This document shows positions 52,568-62,375 of a DNA stretch of 64,000 bases, piece after piece. The DNA is taken from the NCBI GenBank assembly GCA_012517475.1, contig JAAYUV010000025.1, positions 1-64,000 on the forward strand, read 5' to 3'. The translations under genes and the position numbers were made by a program. The DNA comes from Peptococcaceae bacterium. Lineage in GTDB: Bacteria > Bacillota > Desulfitobacteriia > Desulfitobacteriales > Syntrophobotulaceae. Positions within the stretch are counted from its first letter, which is position 1. Each line of letters begins with the position of its first letter. The notes below the pieces were generated by a model. That model worked only from the letters and a program-made list of their open reading frames with translations. It did no database searches and had not been told where the DNA came from.

Positions 52568-52765
52568 ATGATGATAAGAAAAGTGCATTTTACAAGCAAA
52601 GACCTGAATTTGTTCTTAAATGACCAGATGGCAAAAATTATTCAAAATATTGAGCTTCGAAATGGCGAACTTAAATCTTTTGATCTGAATTTCCATTTTG
52701 AAAAGAGTAGTTATTGTCTTACCGAAAAAGATATCCGGTCTTTCCGTTCAAGGAAAAATGAATAA
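52568..52765 (+). CDS. Hypothetical protein, 65 aa
   Basis: The double ATG is preceded by AAGGGGGG. The protein is basic, starts MMIRKVHFTSKDLNLFLND and contains no membrane segment or cysteine cluster (one Cys). It is a small gene of its own between a terminator and the converging GGDEF/EAL gene. Function unknown. Confidence 0.6.
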   Translation: MMIRKVHFTSKDLNLFLNDQMAKIIQNIELRNGELKSFDLNFHFEKSSYCLTEKDIRSFRSRKNE

Positions 52766-52815
52766 CGAAATATGGCGGCACATTTATTAAAAGCCTGGCA
52801 AATCGTTAATTACGC

Positions 52816-55752
52816 TTAACCCAAAAAACATTCAATTTTATCTACCGGCATAGGTTTGCTGAAATAATACCCCTGTGCCTTGTCACAGTGTAATTCCCTC
52901 AGGAAAATCATATCTTCCCTATCTTCGATGCCCTCGGCAATCACCTCAAGCCGAAGAATTTTAGCCAGGTTAATAATAGCAGTGGTAATTTGGGCCTTTT
53001 TTTCTTCTTTCTTTAGGTCTTGAATCAATGATTTGTCTATCTTCAAACAATGGATACTCATATTTGCTAAATTGCTTAAGGAAGAATACCCTGTGCCAAA
53101 GTCATCAATAGCAATCTTTATCCCCATGCTCGTAAGTTTGCTAATAATGAGCGACGAAAAGGCAAAATTCTGCATGGCAATACTTTCTGTTATTTCCAAC
53201 GTTAACAAACTTGGGTTTAACTGAAAATCTTTCATTATTTCCGCTAATTTTTCTACAAAATCAAGCTGGTAAAACTGTTTGGCAGAAATATTGACCGCTA
53301 CCTGCACCGGAGAATATCCTTTATCTATCCAGCTTTTACATTGTCTGCATGCTTCTCTGATGACCCAGTCACCAATTGGAATGATTAAACCGGTTTCTTC
53401 AGCAAACGGTATGTATTCGTTAGGTAATATCAACCCATTAGGCGAAAACCATCTGATAAGCGCTTCCACCCCAACCATCTTTTGAGAAGCCAAATTGATA
53501 ATCGGTTGATAATATAAAGCAAATTCAGAATTTTTAAGAGCCTTATTCAACAGCCCTAACATGGTAAACCGTTGAAACATTTCGCTGTCAACTTCAGAAA
53601 TATAAAGATTGTACTTATTTCCCCCGCTTCTTTTAGCAGAATACATTGCCAAATCGGCATGTTTTATTAATGAATCTGCATGTTCACCATGATTGGGGTA
53701 GAGCGCAACTCCCAAACTTATACTGATGTAAAGTTCCTCCCCTTGAGCATCAAATTTCTCCGCGCAAGACTTAACTAGCTTTTCAGCCCTTTCAAATATT
53801 ATCTCGTGATCTTCAAAACCATTGATGATAATTGCAAATTCATCTCCACCGTACCTGCATACCACATCCATATTTCCGAAATGATTTTTTATCCGTTTTG
53901 CGATTTCGACCAGCAGCGAATCGCCTACGGTATGGCCGTAGTTATCATTGATAAACTTAAAACGGTCAATATCAATAAAGAATAAAGCAAATTGCTTGCC
54001 TTTATTCTTGCTCTTTTCGAGGATCTCATTCAATACACTGTGAAATGTAACCCGATTAGGCAAGCCCGTCAAACCGTCATATTTTGCTAAATAATTCAAT
54101 TCATTTAATAGCTTTCTTTTTTCACTTACATCATAAAATACGAGCACAGCTCCGATGAATTCACCATAACGGTCCCGTATCGGGGATGCAGAATCTTCAA
54201 TATATATTCTTTTACCATAACGGTTTATTAAAATGGTGTGATTTGCTAACCCTACAACCCGTCCGGTTTTCAGGCATTTTTCTACGGGATCTTCCGCCGG
54301 TAATTGCGTGACTTCATTTACAATATGAAACACAGTCAAAAGGGGCAGCCCTTTGGCCTCGTCTCCATTCCATCCGGTGAGCTCTTCGGCAACAGGATTC
54401 ATAAAATCGATATTTCCAAATGGGTCTGTTGTTATCACTGCATCGCCTATGGATTTAAGGGTAACCTGAGCATGTTCCTTAGCATTCCATAAAGCCTCTT
54501 CCGCCTGTTTTTCCAGGGTTATGTCCTGGAAGACGTTTACTATTTCTTCTGTACTCAATTTAAAGATATAGTTTTCGGTCCACCTGGTTATTCTTTCATC
54601 TGCATAAAGTGATACCGGGCAGTGCTCTGCCTTACCGGTTAACCATACCCGCTGCAAAGAATCAAAAATATTTCCGGTTTCGCTGACTCCCGGAAATACT
54701 TCAAAAAGTGATTTGCCGATCACTTCTTCTTTTCTGATCTGTCCGATTCTTTCTGCCGATTTGTTATACTCCTTAATAATAAAATCCCCATGCTTATCAA
54801 CAGTATAAACCGCTACCCCATCGCTCATATTGTCAAAAATTTCCTGATAGCGTTCTTCGCTTTGTTTCAGATCGTTTTCTATCGTTTTTCGGTCAGTAAT
54901 ATCTCTAATGATGCTTAATAATAAAGGTCTGCCTTTAAATACCCCGCCTTTGGAACTTACTTCCACAGGAAAAACGCTGCCGTCTTTACGACGATGAACT
55001 GTCTCAAATAAAATCCCCTGGGATCCCGCTTTAGCCATCTGTTTTGCAACGAAAGTGTTATCATCTAATCTAAGATCAAAGATGTTCATCGTTTTTAGTT
55101 CTTGCCTGGAATAACCGTATGCTTTTTCTGCAGCAAAATTTGCGTCTACGATCTTTCCATCGGGACTGATGAATAGAATAATGTCTCTTGATTCCTCTGA
55201 AAGAAAAGAATACCGTAATATCCTTTCACTCCGTTTTTCCATTTCCAGTAACAGAGATAACTGTAAAGCATAGGACTCTAATATTTCGATTTTCTCCGGT
55301 TCAAATTTTTCGATATCTCTGGAGTAAATAACCAAAACCCCTAATACTTCATCATCACTGCAAATAATAGGCAGCGCCAGGGCTGTATTGATTTTTAGTT
55401 CTTTTATCGTAGTCAGCCACGGCAGATTAATATTTCGAAATCCCCTAATATCCAAAAACTGTATCGAACCCGATCTAATTGCCATACCCGCAGAATTCTG
55501 GCCTAACCTTGTGTCATCCCACCTCATGCTGGAAGTATCCAGATATTTTGAAGCTTCCCCTGCTTTAGCGCAACATTTAATTGCACCCTCTTCTTCTTTT
55601 AGGCCAATCCAGACACAGGGACAATCTAAGCTTTCCGCCAGACCTTGACAAAATCCGGCTACCGCCAGTGAAAAGTCAAAAGAATTCGAAGTCAAATTCT
55701 CCTTAACATTTTTCAGAATGTTAAAGAACTGGGGAGTCAATTCTTTAGACAT
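52816..55752 (-). CDS. GAF/PAS/GGDEF/EAL cyclic-di-GMP signalling protein
   Basis: In this 978-aa cytoplasmic protein a GAF domain (~20-175) is followed by three PAS segments (~185-300, 305-420, 425-545). Then come a GGDEF domain with intact RYGGDEFAI (~560-715) and an EAL domain (~730-970) with VEALIRW, DDFGTGYSS and QGYYFSKP. It could both make and break c-di-GMP. No membrane segment is seen. The start at 55752 has GAGGTG upstream. An ATG at 55770 includes that site. Confidence 0.93.
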   Translation of the reverse strand: MSKELTPQFFNILKNVKENLTSNSFDFSLAVAGFCQGLAESLDCPCVWIGLKEEEGAIKCCAKAGEASKYLDTSSMRWDDTRLGQNSAGMAIRSGSIQFLDIRGFRNINLPWLTTIKELKINTALALPIICSDDEVLGVLVIYSRDIEKFEPEKIEILESYALQLSLLLEMEKRSERILRYSFLSEESRDIILFISPDGKIVDANFAAEKAYGYSRQELKTMNIFDLRLDDNTFVAKQMAKAGSQGILFETVHRRKDGSVFPVEVSSKGGVFKGRPLLLSIIRDITDRKTIENDLKQSEERYQEIFDNMSDGVAVYTVDKHGDFIIKEYNKSAERIGQIRKEEVIGKSLFEVFPGVSETGNIFDSLQRVWLTGKAEHCPVSLYADERITRWTENYIFKLSTEEIVNVFQDITLEKQAEEALWNAKEHAQVTLKSIGDAVITTDPFGNIDFMNPVAEELTGWNGDEAKGLPLLTVFHIVNEVTQLPAEDPVEKCLKTGRVVGLANHTILINRYGKRIYIEDSASPIRDRYGEFIGAVLVFYDVSEKRKLLNELNYLAKYDGLTGLPNRVTFHSVLNEILEKSKNKGKQFALFFIDIDRFKFINDNYGHTVGDSLLVEIAKRIKNHFGNMDVVCRYGGDEFAIIINGFEDHEIIFERAEKLVKSCAEKFDAQGEELYISISLGVALYPNHGEHADSLIKHADLAMYSAKRSGGNKYNLYISEVDSEMFQRFTMLGLLNKALKNSEFALYYQPIINLASQKMVGVEALIRWFSPNGLILPNEYIPFAEETGLIIPIGDWVIREACRQCKSWIDKGYSPVQVAVNISAKQFYQLDFVEKLAEIMKDFQLNPSLLTLEITESIAMQNFAFSSLIISKLTSMGIKIAIDDFGTGYSSLSNLANMSIHCLKIDKSLIQDLKKEEKKAQITTAIINLAKILRLEVIAEGIEDREDMIFLRELHCDKAQGYYFSKPMPVDKIECFLG

Positions 55753-56053
55753 AACAAACACCTCAAACATATACTAGACCAAAAAATAAAATTCCAAGGG
55801 ATACATTTTGATTAAACTAGACTATGTACGGTTTGTTTTAATTATTTTTCCGAAATATTTTGTTTTCGAAATTCTTCTATCTAGGTCTTTTTTCCTAGAA
55901 TACACATTTGTGATTATAACGTATTTATACAAAAATTTACACAGCCGTCTTGAAAATAAATTTTGTTTTTTTAGCCAAAAAGGAAAAACGTTTACAGCAG
56001 AGAATATTTTATTCACTCATGTTGGGGGGATTTTGCAGTCTTGGAGGAATCAT
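55753..56053. other. AT-rich intergenic region between divergent genes
   Basis: No supported gene lies here. An in-frame extension of the downstream lipoprotein gene runs through it but lacks a ribosome site. Small hairpins are visible (CTAGG/CCTAG near 55880). Promoters for the divergent genes should be here, but none is close to consensus. Confidence 0.5.
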
Positions 56054-57592
56054 ATGACACGTCGGATTTATCTGATTTTTATCCTGTTTTATATATGCTT
56101 TACTCTTACCGCCTGCAATAAAGAAAAAGAATTACCGGTACAAAAAAGCAACCCGGAAATACCTGTATCACAGGATTTTGTCCTCCATGATGAAATCGCT
56201 TCAGATGGTTTCAATTATCACAGCAAAGGAGCAGAATGGGCCAGGGCTTGGCTGGAACGCACTTATGCAGACTATGGTCTTACCGGTATTGAAGTTTCTT
56301 ATGAATCCAGCGCCGTTTTTGATCAACTGTCGGAGGGTTTTGATATCCGGCCAACACTTTATTCCATTCAATTTGCATCCCAAAAACCCTTCCAGGGAGC
56401 AATCAAGAACGAAAAAAAATACAAAATAAAAGTCATGGAAGTTGTAGTTTTTGAAAAAGGAAAAATTATATTATCCGGCCTGCTTGGTCCTACCCAGTTC
56501 AATGAATATAGTGCATTGCAGGAAATCTATAATGTGGTCTCCAAAGACAAACGTTTTTCATCAAGGTTAAAGCCTTTTCCTAAATTTGACCTTCCCAATA
56601 ATTTTTCCTTAATCGATATGAGTCAAATTACAAATGGGCGTAATAGTTACACGGAACACTTTTTGCCAGGTGAGATAATAGCTGCAGTCTGCACAACCCC
56701 TGTAGATGGAGAGAACTATTCCCTGGAAGTTTCTTTTTATGACCTGGTGAAAAACAAAACACTTGGAACGATCTCTATCGGAACCTATTCGAGTCATAAT
56801 TCCAAAGTTGAAGAAGGAAATATCCTTCTTTATACCTGGAAAAATGGATCTTCCAATCCTACTATAGTCAGAATAGACCCGCAGAAAAATATCACCAGAG
56901 AGGAATCCTCGGAAAACAAAGCATTTGTCCGGTATTCCCCGGATAGAAATCAATATGCCTATTCCAATCAAGGCAGTTTATATGTTGCGGATGTGAAAGG
57001 ACAATATCCTCCAAAGCTTCTGATTAAAGGGAATGCATCTCAAGGCCAAGACAGGATGTACTACTATCCTTTTGCCTGGTACGGCAATTCTATGATCGTT
57101 TACGGGGTCGGAGGATATGAGTGGTCCAATGGATGCGGGGTTGTAGATATTCCTGCGGGCAGGGACACATTATTTGAGCAGGCAGGCCGTTTCGCTTTAC
57201 CGATTGCTATACGGGAAAATAAGCTCTTTGCTGTAAATGGGGATATGGGTGCTCCTTTTGACCCGGTGGAAATCGATTTATCCGCGCCCCTGTTTCCGGC
57301 CAGAAAAATCATCACCGATGATGGGTTTAAAGAAAGACTTAAACAGGCAAGCTTTGCCTTTTCTCCCGATGGAAAAAAGATTGCTGTTTTAGATTTTTCT
57401 GATACACAAAATGAGAAGTATCACCTGTATATTTGTTCCGCTTCAGACGGGTCCCTGTTAAAAGAATACCAATTTCGAACCGTGTTTAGCAGTGCTCAGA
57501 ATGTTGATTTTGTTAATGATCATCTTCTTGCGATATCATCGCAAAGATATGCTTTTTCGGCCAAATACCTGTATCTGGTCAATCTCGAATAA
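56054..57592 (+). CDS. Lipoprotein with a C-terminal beta-propeller-like domain
   Basis: The 512-aa protein starts at ATG 56054 after GGAGG. It has a signal peptide ending in the lipobox TLTAC and a mixed domain (~35-180). A C-terminal region then has repeated strands such as RYSPDRNQYAY and FAFSPDGKKIAVLD that resemble TolB/WD40-type propeller repeats. Probably anchored to the outer face of the membrane. Function unknown. Confidence 0.75.
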   Translation: MTRRIYLIFILFYICFTLTACNKEKELPVQKSNPEIPVSQDFVLHDEIASDGFNYHSKGAEWARAWLERTYADYGLTGIEVSYESSAVFDQLSEGFDIRPTLYSIQFASQKPFQGAIKNEKKYKIKVMEVVVFEKGKIILSGLLGPTQFNEYSALQEIYNVVSKDKRFSSRLKPFPKFDLPNNFSLIDMSQITNGRNSYTEHFLPGEIIAAVCTTPVDGENYSLEVSFYDLVKNKTLGTISIGTYSSHNSKVEEGNILLYTWKNGSSNPTIVRIDPQKNITREESSENKAFVRYSPDRNQYAYSNQGSLYVADVKGQYPPKLLIKGNASQGQDRMYYYPFAWYGNSMIVYGVGGYEWSNGCGVVDIPAGRDTLFEQAGRFALPIAIRENKLFAVNGDMGAPFDPVEIDLSAPLFPARKIITDDGFKERLKQASFAFSPDGKKIAVLDFSDTQNEKYHLYICSASDGSLLKEYQFRTVFSSAQNVDFVNDHLLAISSQRYAFSAKYLYLVNLE

Positions 57593-57652
57593 GATTTTAC
57601 CCTATTCTTGAATTCCCCGATATCTTTATCTGTTTATTGCATATACGAATTC

Positions 57653-57698
57653 AAAAAGAGCTAAGCAGGTACATTTTAATACTTACTTAGCTCTTTTT
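57653..57698. terminator. Bidirectional terminator
   Basis: AAAAAGAGCTAAG (57653-57665) pairs with CTTAGCTCTTTTT (57686-57698). It separates the lipoprotein gene from the converging SHOCT gene. Confidence 0.85.
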
Positions 57699-57700
57699 GC

Positions 57701-57982
57701 TTATTTTGACTGATTCGCCTGCTCAAGTTCAGCCTTTCTCTGTTTAAATTCTTCCAGCTCGATTTCTCCCTTGGCAAATCTTTCCCGGAGAATCATCATG
57801 GCTGAATCTTCATTGACTCTTTTCCGGTCAGCCCTCTCCAAATACTTTTTCAGAAATTTCACGGCTAAAAAGATCACCACGCCCCAGAAGAGAAGATGAA
57901 TAATCATTGAAGCCACTCCCATCCACCAAAAATTGCCTTGAGAGATCAAGTTGCTTCCGTGCCCATACCAATTGTGCATCAT
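57701..57982 (-). CDS. SHOCT-domain small membrane protein
   Basis: The 93-aa protein starts MMHNWYGHGSN. It has one membrane helix (~28-48) and a C-terminal SHOCT domain (ILRERFAKGEIELEEFKQRK), a short motif of unknown function common in oligomerising membrane proteins. The start at 57982 follows AAGGAGG. The longer frame to 58033 has no site. Confidence 0.85.
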   Translation of the reverse strand: MMHNWYGHGSNLISQGNFWWMGVASMIIHLLFWGVVIFLAVKFLKKYLERADRKRVNEDSAMMILRERFAKGEIELEEFKQRKAELEQANQSK

Positions 57983-58127
57983 ACCTATTTTCCTCCTTTT
58001 ATTAATTAAATTCTGATCAATCTTGAATGCCATTATTGATTGAGTATTTTTCGATTCTTAATTTGATTTCATAATAGTCTATTTTGCTTAAAGAAAGATG
58101 AATGAATTGCATAGGAAGATAAATTTT

Positions 58128-59309
58128 TTATTTTATTTTCTGAGAACCATTGGCTTCTGTTTTGGGCAGGTTTTCTGCTCTGCCGGCCTTGGCTTTGGCT
58201 TCGTCAAAACTATACTCAGGTACCTCTTTGGAAATATCCTTTAGTTTTGTACTTTTGGCTACCCTTGCAGGAATGTCCAATTTTGCATATACTTCCTCAA
58301 GAGATAACCCGGTGGCAACAGCCGTTTCCTCAATAGAGTAATACCCTTTGGCTTCCGATATCGATACGACTTGCCCGTTTTTAAGGGCAGACGGCAGGAC
58401 ATCATAATTTCCTGTAGCCTGGGCAACCGTTATTGTACCGAAGAATATACCTGCTACGATAACCAGAATAGCCAACGGATGAAATGCTCTTTTCGCGGCC
58501 TTAACTTCTAAAGCGCCTTTTCTGGGGCAGGCCAGAACGCATTCATTGCAATTGATGCATTCGGCGGTCGTTACCTTTTCTGTTTTAACCACATTGATAT
58601 TCACCGGGCAAGCCTTATTGCATGCCTTGCAATGGCTGCAAAGTTCATCATTACGTTCGATTTTCGTCGGGCTTAGCTTGCCGATAATTCCATAGAAGGC
58701 TCCTGCCGGGCAGAGATATTTGCAAAAGAACCTGTCATAAAGGAAGGAACCGGCCGCAGTGAGAATAAGCAGGATATAACCAATGATTGCAAGCGGGTCT
58801 TCTTTAATCGTGTCTGATACAGCCGATAAATGCGAATAGGCTGAATAAGGGTCATACGCAGACATCCAAAGGGTTCCTGTATACCAGGCCATTCCTATAG
58901 TAAGGAGTAAGATGAAATATTTCAGATACCGCAACGGCCTATCTATTCTTTCCGGTATTACATAACGTTTCTTAAATACTTTATATCCAATTTTCGCAAA
59001 GATTTCCTGCAATGCACCAAAGGGACAAAGCAGACCGCAAAAGCTTCTGCGAAAAAGAATTGCCAAAACTACGGTGAGAATCAATAAAACTACGGTTCCG
59101 GAATAGATTTTTTTAATAAAAGTTCCCATAAAGAGCAATGCATATAAACTTTCAAGCGCGCCAAACGGGCATAAGGCATGGACAGATGGGGCTTTTCCCC
59201 CACCAAGAACCTGATGCATATACAATTCATACGTTACCCAGGCCAGTAAAGCAATGAGTATAAACATTCTCAGCCATTTAGAAACCTTGTTTCCATTCAA
59301 TTCAAACAC
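58128..59309 (-). CDS. Polytopic 4Fe-4S ferredoxin (NapH/NosR/YccM-like)
   Basis: The 393-aa membrane protein has six or more helices, two CxxxCP motifs on the cytoplasmic side (CGLLCPFG, CKYLCPAG) and a two-cluster ferredoxin segment (CSHCKACNKACP, CINCNECVLACP). A periplasmic tail with a FAD/FMN-less helical region ends the protein. Such proteins pass electrons between the quinone pool and periplasmic or membrane reductases. The partner is not evident. A transposed role with the divergent two-component system is possible. Confidence 0.85.
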   Translation of the reverse strand: MFELNGNKVSKWLRMFILIALLAWVTYELYMHQVLGGGKAPSVHALCPFGALESLYALLFMGTFIKKIYSGTVVLLILTVVLAILFRRSFCGLLCPFGALQEIFAKIGYKVFKKRYVIPERIDRPLRYLKYFILLLTIGMAWYTGTLWMSAYDPYSAYSHLSAVSDTIKEDPLAIIGYILLILTAAGSFLYDRFFCKYLCPAGAFYGIIGKLSPTKIERNDELCSHCKACNKACPVNINVVKTEKVTTAECINCNECVLACPRKGALEVKAAKRAFHPLAILVIVAGIFFGTITVAQATGNYDVLPSALKNGQVVSISEAKGYYSIEETAVATGLSLEEVYAKLDIPARVAKSTKLKDISKEVPEYSFDEAKAKAGRAENLPKTEANGSQKIK

Positions 59310-59426
59310 TTCTTTATCCCCTCATAAATTTCTTCTTTTTAATAACTCACTCCGGATTGCAAAACCGGCTGCCGGAATATACTATGAATGCCGCACTTCC
59401 GGCAACCGGAATCTATAGAGGAGAAT

Positions 59427-59882
59427 CTATCTGTTTAAACCTCTTCCTGCTCCCATTCCTTGACCGAATCCGGTGCCATTACATGAGCCCATGCCTTTTC
59501 CTAATCCAAAACCGGCACCGTTCCTTTGACCGATTCCTGCATTTCCGGTAGCATCGCAGTTAGCCTGGTTATTTTGGATCCTGGCCAGAATTTGGTCGGC
59601 CTGTTGTTGGGTAAGGGTTCCTTCCTTTACCCGCTCATCAAGAATAGCCTTCTTTTGTTCCAGCATTTCGGCTTTAAATTCATCAAGCTTACCCGCTTCT
59701 TTGGCAATCGTTCCATAGGTCTTTCCATCAGCGCGTTCCTGATTTACTTCCGTAATGCTCTTTCCGGTAAGCGCTGCGGCAATATCCGCCGGTGTTCTTA
59801 TTTCAACCGCATACACCGCCCCGGATATCCCTAATACTGTTATGACAGTAGCCGCAAGAATTTTTTTGATTTTTTTCATCAT
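59427..59882 (-). CDS. Secreted DUF2680-type protein with Gly/Met-rich tail
   Basis: The 151-aa protein has a signal peptide (~1-25) and DUF2680/YckD-like helices with SITEVNQERADGKTYGTIAKE and LTQQQADQIL. The C-terminal ~35 residues are mostly Gly, Asn and Met (GKGMGSCNGTGFGQGMGAG). The Gly-Met motif echoes the sensor of the divergent kinase. It may be the target gene of that system, as response-regulator repeats lie in its promoter. Confidence 0.8.
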   Translation of the reverse strand: MMKKIKKILAATVITVLGISGAVYAVEIRTPADIAAALTGKSITEVNQERADGKTYGTIAKEAGKLDEFKAEMLEQKKAILDERVKEGTLTQQQADQILARIQNNQANCDATGNAGIGQRNGAGFGLGKGMGSCNGTGFGQGMGAGRGLNR

Positions 59883-59949
59883 GTGTCACTCCTTTTTGAT
59901 TTTTCGGCTCTTTATCGTCCGGCTATGGCTTTATCTTAAAAGGAAAATG

Positions 59950-59993
59950 TGACAAAAGTTTGACAAAAGTTTGAAACAAAAATGACAAATCAC
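59950..59993. promoter_or_regulatory. Four 11-bp direct repeats, likely response-regulator site
   Basis: TGACAAAAGTT (59950-59960) and TGACAAAAGTT (59961-59971) are followed by TGAAACAAAAA (59972-59982) and TGACAAATCAC (59983-59993). Phase of 11 bases is typical for OmpR/PhoB-type regulators. On the minus strand it precedes TAAGAT (59938-59933), a -10 for the DUF2680 gene. Confidence 0.7.
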
Positions 59994-60106
59994 GCCATAT
60001 TTTTGTCACAAATCAATTTTTTTAAGATGATATAATGGAAAAAAACAGGCTTCACCAAATTTGTTTAAGATGTTAGATAAGCCGAGTCAGATGGGGGGAA
60101 TAAGGT

Positions 60107-60799
60107 TTGAACAGGTATATTTTAATTGCGGATGATCACGAAGGAATCGTGGACATATTACAGTCTTATGTAACCAAAGAGGGATTCGTCCCATTAATAG
60201 CTTATGACGGCCAGGCAGCCCTTGATTTGTTTAACCAATACTCGCCTTTGCTCATCTTGCTGGATGTCATGATGCCCAAAAAAGACGGTTTTGAGGTTTG
60301 CAGGGAGATTCGCAGGAATTCCAACGTTCCGATCATTATGGTTACTGCGAAAAGCGAGGATGCTGATCGGATTATGGGTCTGGATATCGGCGCGGATGAT
60401 TACATTGTGAAACCCTTTAGTCCGGGTGAAGTCATGGCCCGTATTCGCGCAGTATTAAGAAGAATCGATATCCCCGAAGAATCCAAGAAGGATATTGTCC
60501 GTTATCCCGGACTGGAAATTAATATTTCGGATTATCTCGTTAAATTAAACGGCAAACCTGTAAACCTGACCAAAAAAGAAATAGAAATTCTTTGGCTTTT
60601 GGCTTCCAATCCCGGAAAGGTTTATTCCAGGGATAATTTACTGAACAGTGTCTGGGGATTTGAATATTTTGGCGATACCCGTACGGTAGATACACATATC
60701 AAAAGGCTCCGTGCTAAGATCGAAACAGTGGGTCTTTTTAGATGGGAAATCAAAACGATTTGGGGTGTAGGCTACAAATTTGAGGTGAACCATGATTAG
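60107..60799 (+). CDS. OmpR-family response regulator
   Basis: The 230-aa protein has a receiver domain with acidic pair DDH, phospho-acceptor Asp in LLILLDVMMPKKDG and Lys in IVKPF. A winged-helix output domain (~130-228) carries the RTVDTHIKRLRAKI recognition helix. Start TTG at 60107 after GGGGGG. It overlaps the kinase gene by 8 bases. Confidence 0.94.
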   Translation: MNRYILIADDHEGIVDILQSYVTKEGFVPLIAYDGQAALDLFNQYSPLLILLDVMMPKKDGFEVCREIRRNSNVPIIMVTAKSEDADRIMGLDIGADDYIVKPFSPGEVMARIRAVLRRIDIPEESKKDIVRYPGLEINISDYLVKLNGKPVNLTKKEIEILWLLASNPGKVYSRDNLLNSVWGFEYFGDTRTVDTHIKRLRAKIETVGLFRWEIKTIWGVGYKFEVNHD

Positions 60800-62288
60800 A
60801 AAAAGAATTGCTTTCCAACTAACCACCGGGTTTGTTTTAATTGTTCTGGTTTCCATGCTTACCCTCGGACTGATTTTTGTCCAGGTGTTTCGTCAATATG
60901 CCTTTGAAAGCCGTCAACAAACCATGCTGGAAAGAGCAAGAAGCATCTCCCAGGTTGTGTCCGAAAACATGCAAAGTAATGGACAAATGCGCGGGTTTGG
61001 GGGGTTAATGCGTTTCCTGGATACCATGGCGGAGGCAAGAGTTTGGATCATGGACAAACAAGGAAATCCTCTCATTTTAACGGGCGGAATGGGAATGGGG
61101 ATGGGAATGGGAATGGGAGCCGGATCAGGACAACAAGCTCATTCCTTCTATTCCGGTCCGCTCCCTGCAGAAGCAAAAAATGTCATCAATGATGTCGTTT
61201 CCGGCAAAGAATCAATAAGCCAAAGTTTTAGTGACGTATACCAGGAAGCAACTTTAACTGTCGGTGTCCCGATTATGGATTCCAACAAAAATATCATCGG
61301 ATCCGTTCTTTTACACACTCCCGTAAACGGAATCACCGGCGCCCTATATAAAACAATAAGCATTCTCCTAATCAGTTTATTGATTGCTCTTGCCATCGCG
61401 ATCGGACTGGGAGTTTTTTATTCCATCATTTTTACCCGCCCCCTGAAAGCAATGAACAATGCCGCCTTGGAAATGGCTCATGGGAATTACGGGGCAAGGA
61501 CGGGAATAAACCGTCAGGACGAAATCGGCCAGCTCGGAAGCTCCTTAGATTATTTAGCCTCTGAACTTGCTGGCGCTATGGAAAAAATCAATCAATTGGA
61601 ACAAGTACGAAGAGATTTTGTAGCCAATGTCTCCCATGAATTCAGGACTCCCCTAACGGTAATCAGGGGTTCCCTTGAGGCCCTTTCCGACGGCACAATC
61701 CAAAATCCTTCTGATATTGAAAGTTATTATAAACGTATGCTTTCGGAAACCAGGAGTCTGGAGAGACTGGTCAGTGACCTGGTGGAACTCTCCCGCCTGC
61801 AGTCCGGGAAAATCACATTGAACATTGAGCCCGTCCACATCCCCAGTCTTCTCTTTGATGTGGCCAAAAGTATGCAATCCATTGCGGATAAAAAGAAAAT
61901 TTTGCTGGATTGCCATATCTCTGAGGATATCCCTCCTATTTCCGGAGATTATGACCGGTTCAGACAGTTGTTTGTCATTTTCATTGATAACGCCATAAAA
62001 TATTCACCCGAAAATTCGGTTGTTACAATCCATGCAGACAAAAAAAATACCCTGAATGTAATCATTCAGGATCAAGGTTACGGAATAGCTCAGGAAGAAC
62101 TTCCTTATATCTGGGACCGGTTTTACAAAACAGACAAATCGCGGAAAAGCAGCGGCACCGGTCTCGGTCTGGCTATTGCCAGACATCTGGTTCAGCTGCT
62201 TAACGGCCAGGTATCTTTAGATAGTCAAATTGGCAAGGGAACAACGGTCACGATAGCATTTCCCTTCGGTTCATCCAGTATAGCCTAA
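60792..62288 (+). CDS. Membrane histidine kinase with Met-Gly sensor tract
   Basis: The 498-aa kinase has two membrane helices (~10-32 and ~185-210), an external domain between, HAMP, HisKA (His in NVSHEFRTPL) and HATPase with NAIKYSPEN, DQGYGIAQE and GTGLGLAIARH. The external domain carries five Met-Gly pairs (GGMGMGMGMGMGAG, residues ~99-112). This could bind copper or other soft metals or simply be a slippage product. Cognate to the preceding regulator. Confidence 0.93.
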   Translation: MIRKRIAFQLTTGFVLIVLVSMLTLGLIFVQVFRQYAFESRQQTMLERARSISQVVSENMQSNGQMRGFGGLMRFLDTMAEARVWIMDKQGNPLILTGGMGMGMGMGMGAGSGQQAHSFYSGPLPAEAKNVINDVVSGKESISQSFSDVYQEATLTVGVPIMDSNKNIIGSVLLHTPVNGITGALYKTISILLISLLIALAIAIGLGVFYSIIFTRPLKAMNNAALEMAHGNYGARTGINRQDEIGQLGSSLDYLASELAGAMEKINQLEQVRRDFVANVSHEFRTPLTVIRGSLEALSDGTIQNPSDIESYYKRMLSETRSLERLVSDLVELSRLQSGKITLNIEPVHIPSLLFDVAKSMQSIADKKKILLDCHISEDIPPISGDYDRFRQLFVIFIDNAIKYSPENSVVTIHADKKNTLNVIIQDQGYGIAQEELPYIWDRFYKTDKSRKSSGTGLGLAIARHLVQLLNGQVSLDSQIGKGTTVTIAFPFGSSSIA

Positions 62289-62318
62289 ACATGATCGTAT
62301 ACGTTATAGATCATTTCG

Positions 62319-62345
62319 CCTCCATGATTACATGGGGGTTTTTAT
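62319..62345 (+). terminator. Terminator after the histidine kinase
   Basis: CCTCCATG (62319-62326) pairs with CATGGGGG (62331-62338), with a G-U pair, followed by TTTTTATT. Confidence 0.7.
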
Positions 62346-62375
62346 TATTTATTGATGAACAGTCTTTTACCGTAA

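Noticed and set aside
55808-56053. N-terminal extension of the lipoprotein gene
   Set aside because: The extension has no ribosome site and would place the signal peptide and lipobox in mid-protein; ATG at 56054 has GGAGG.
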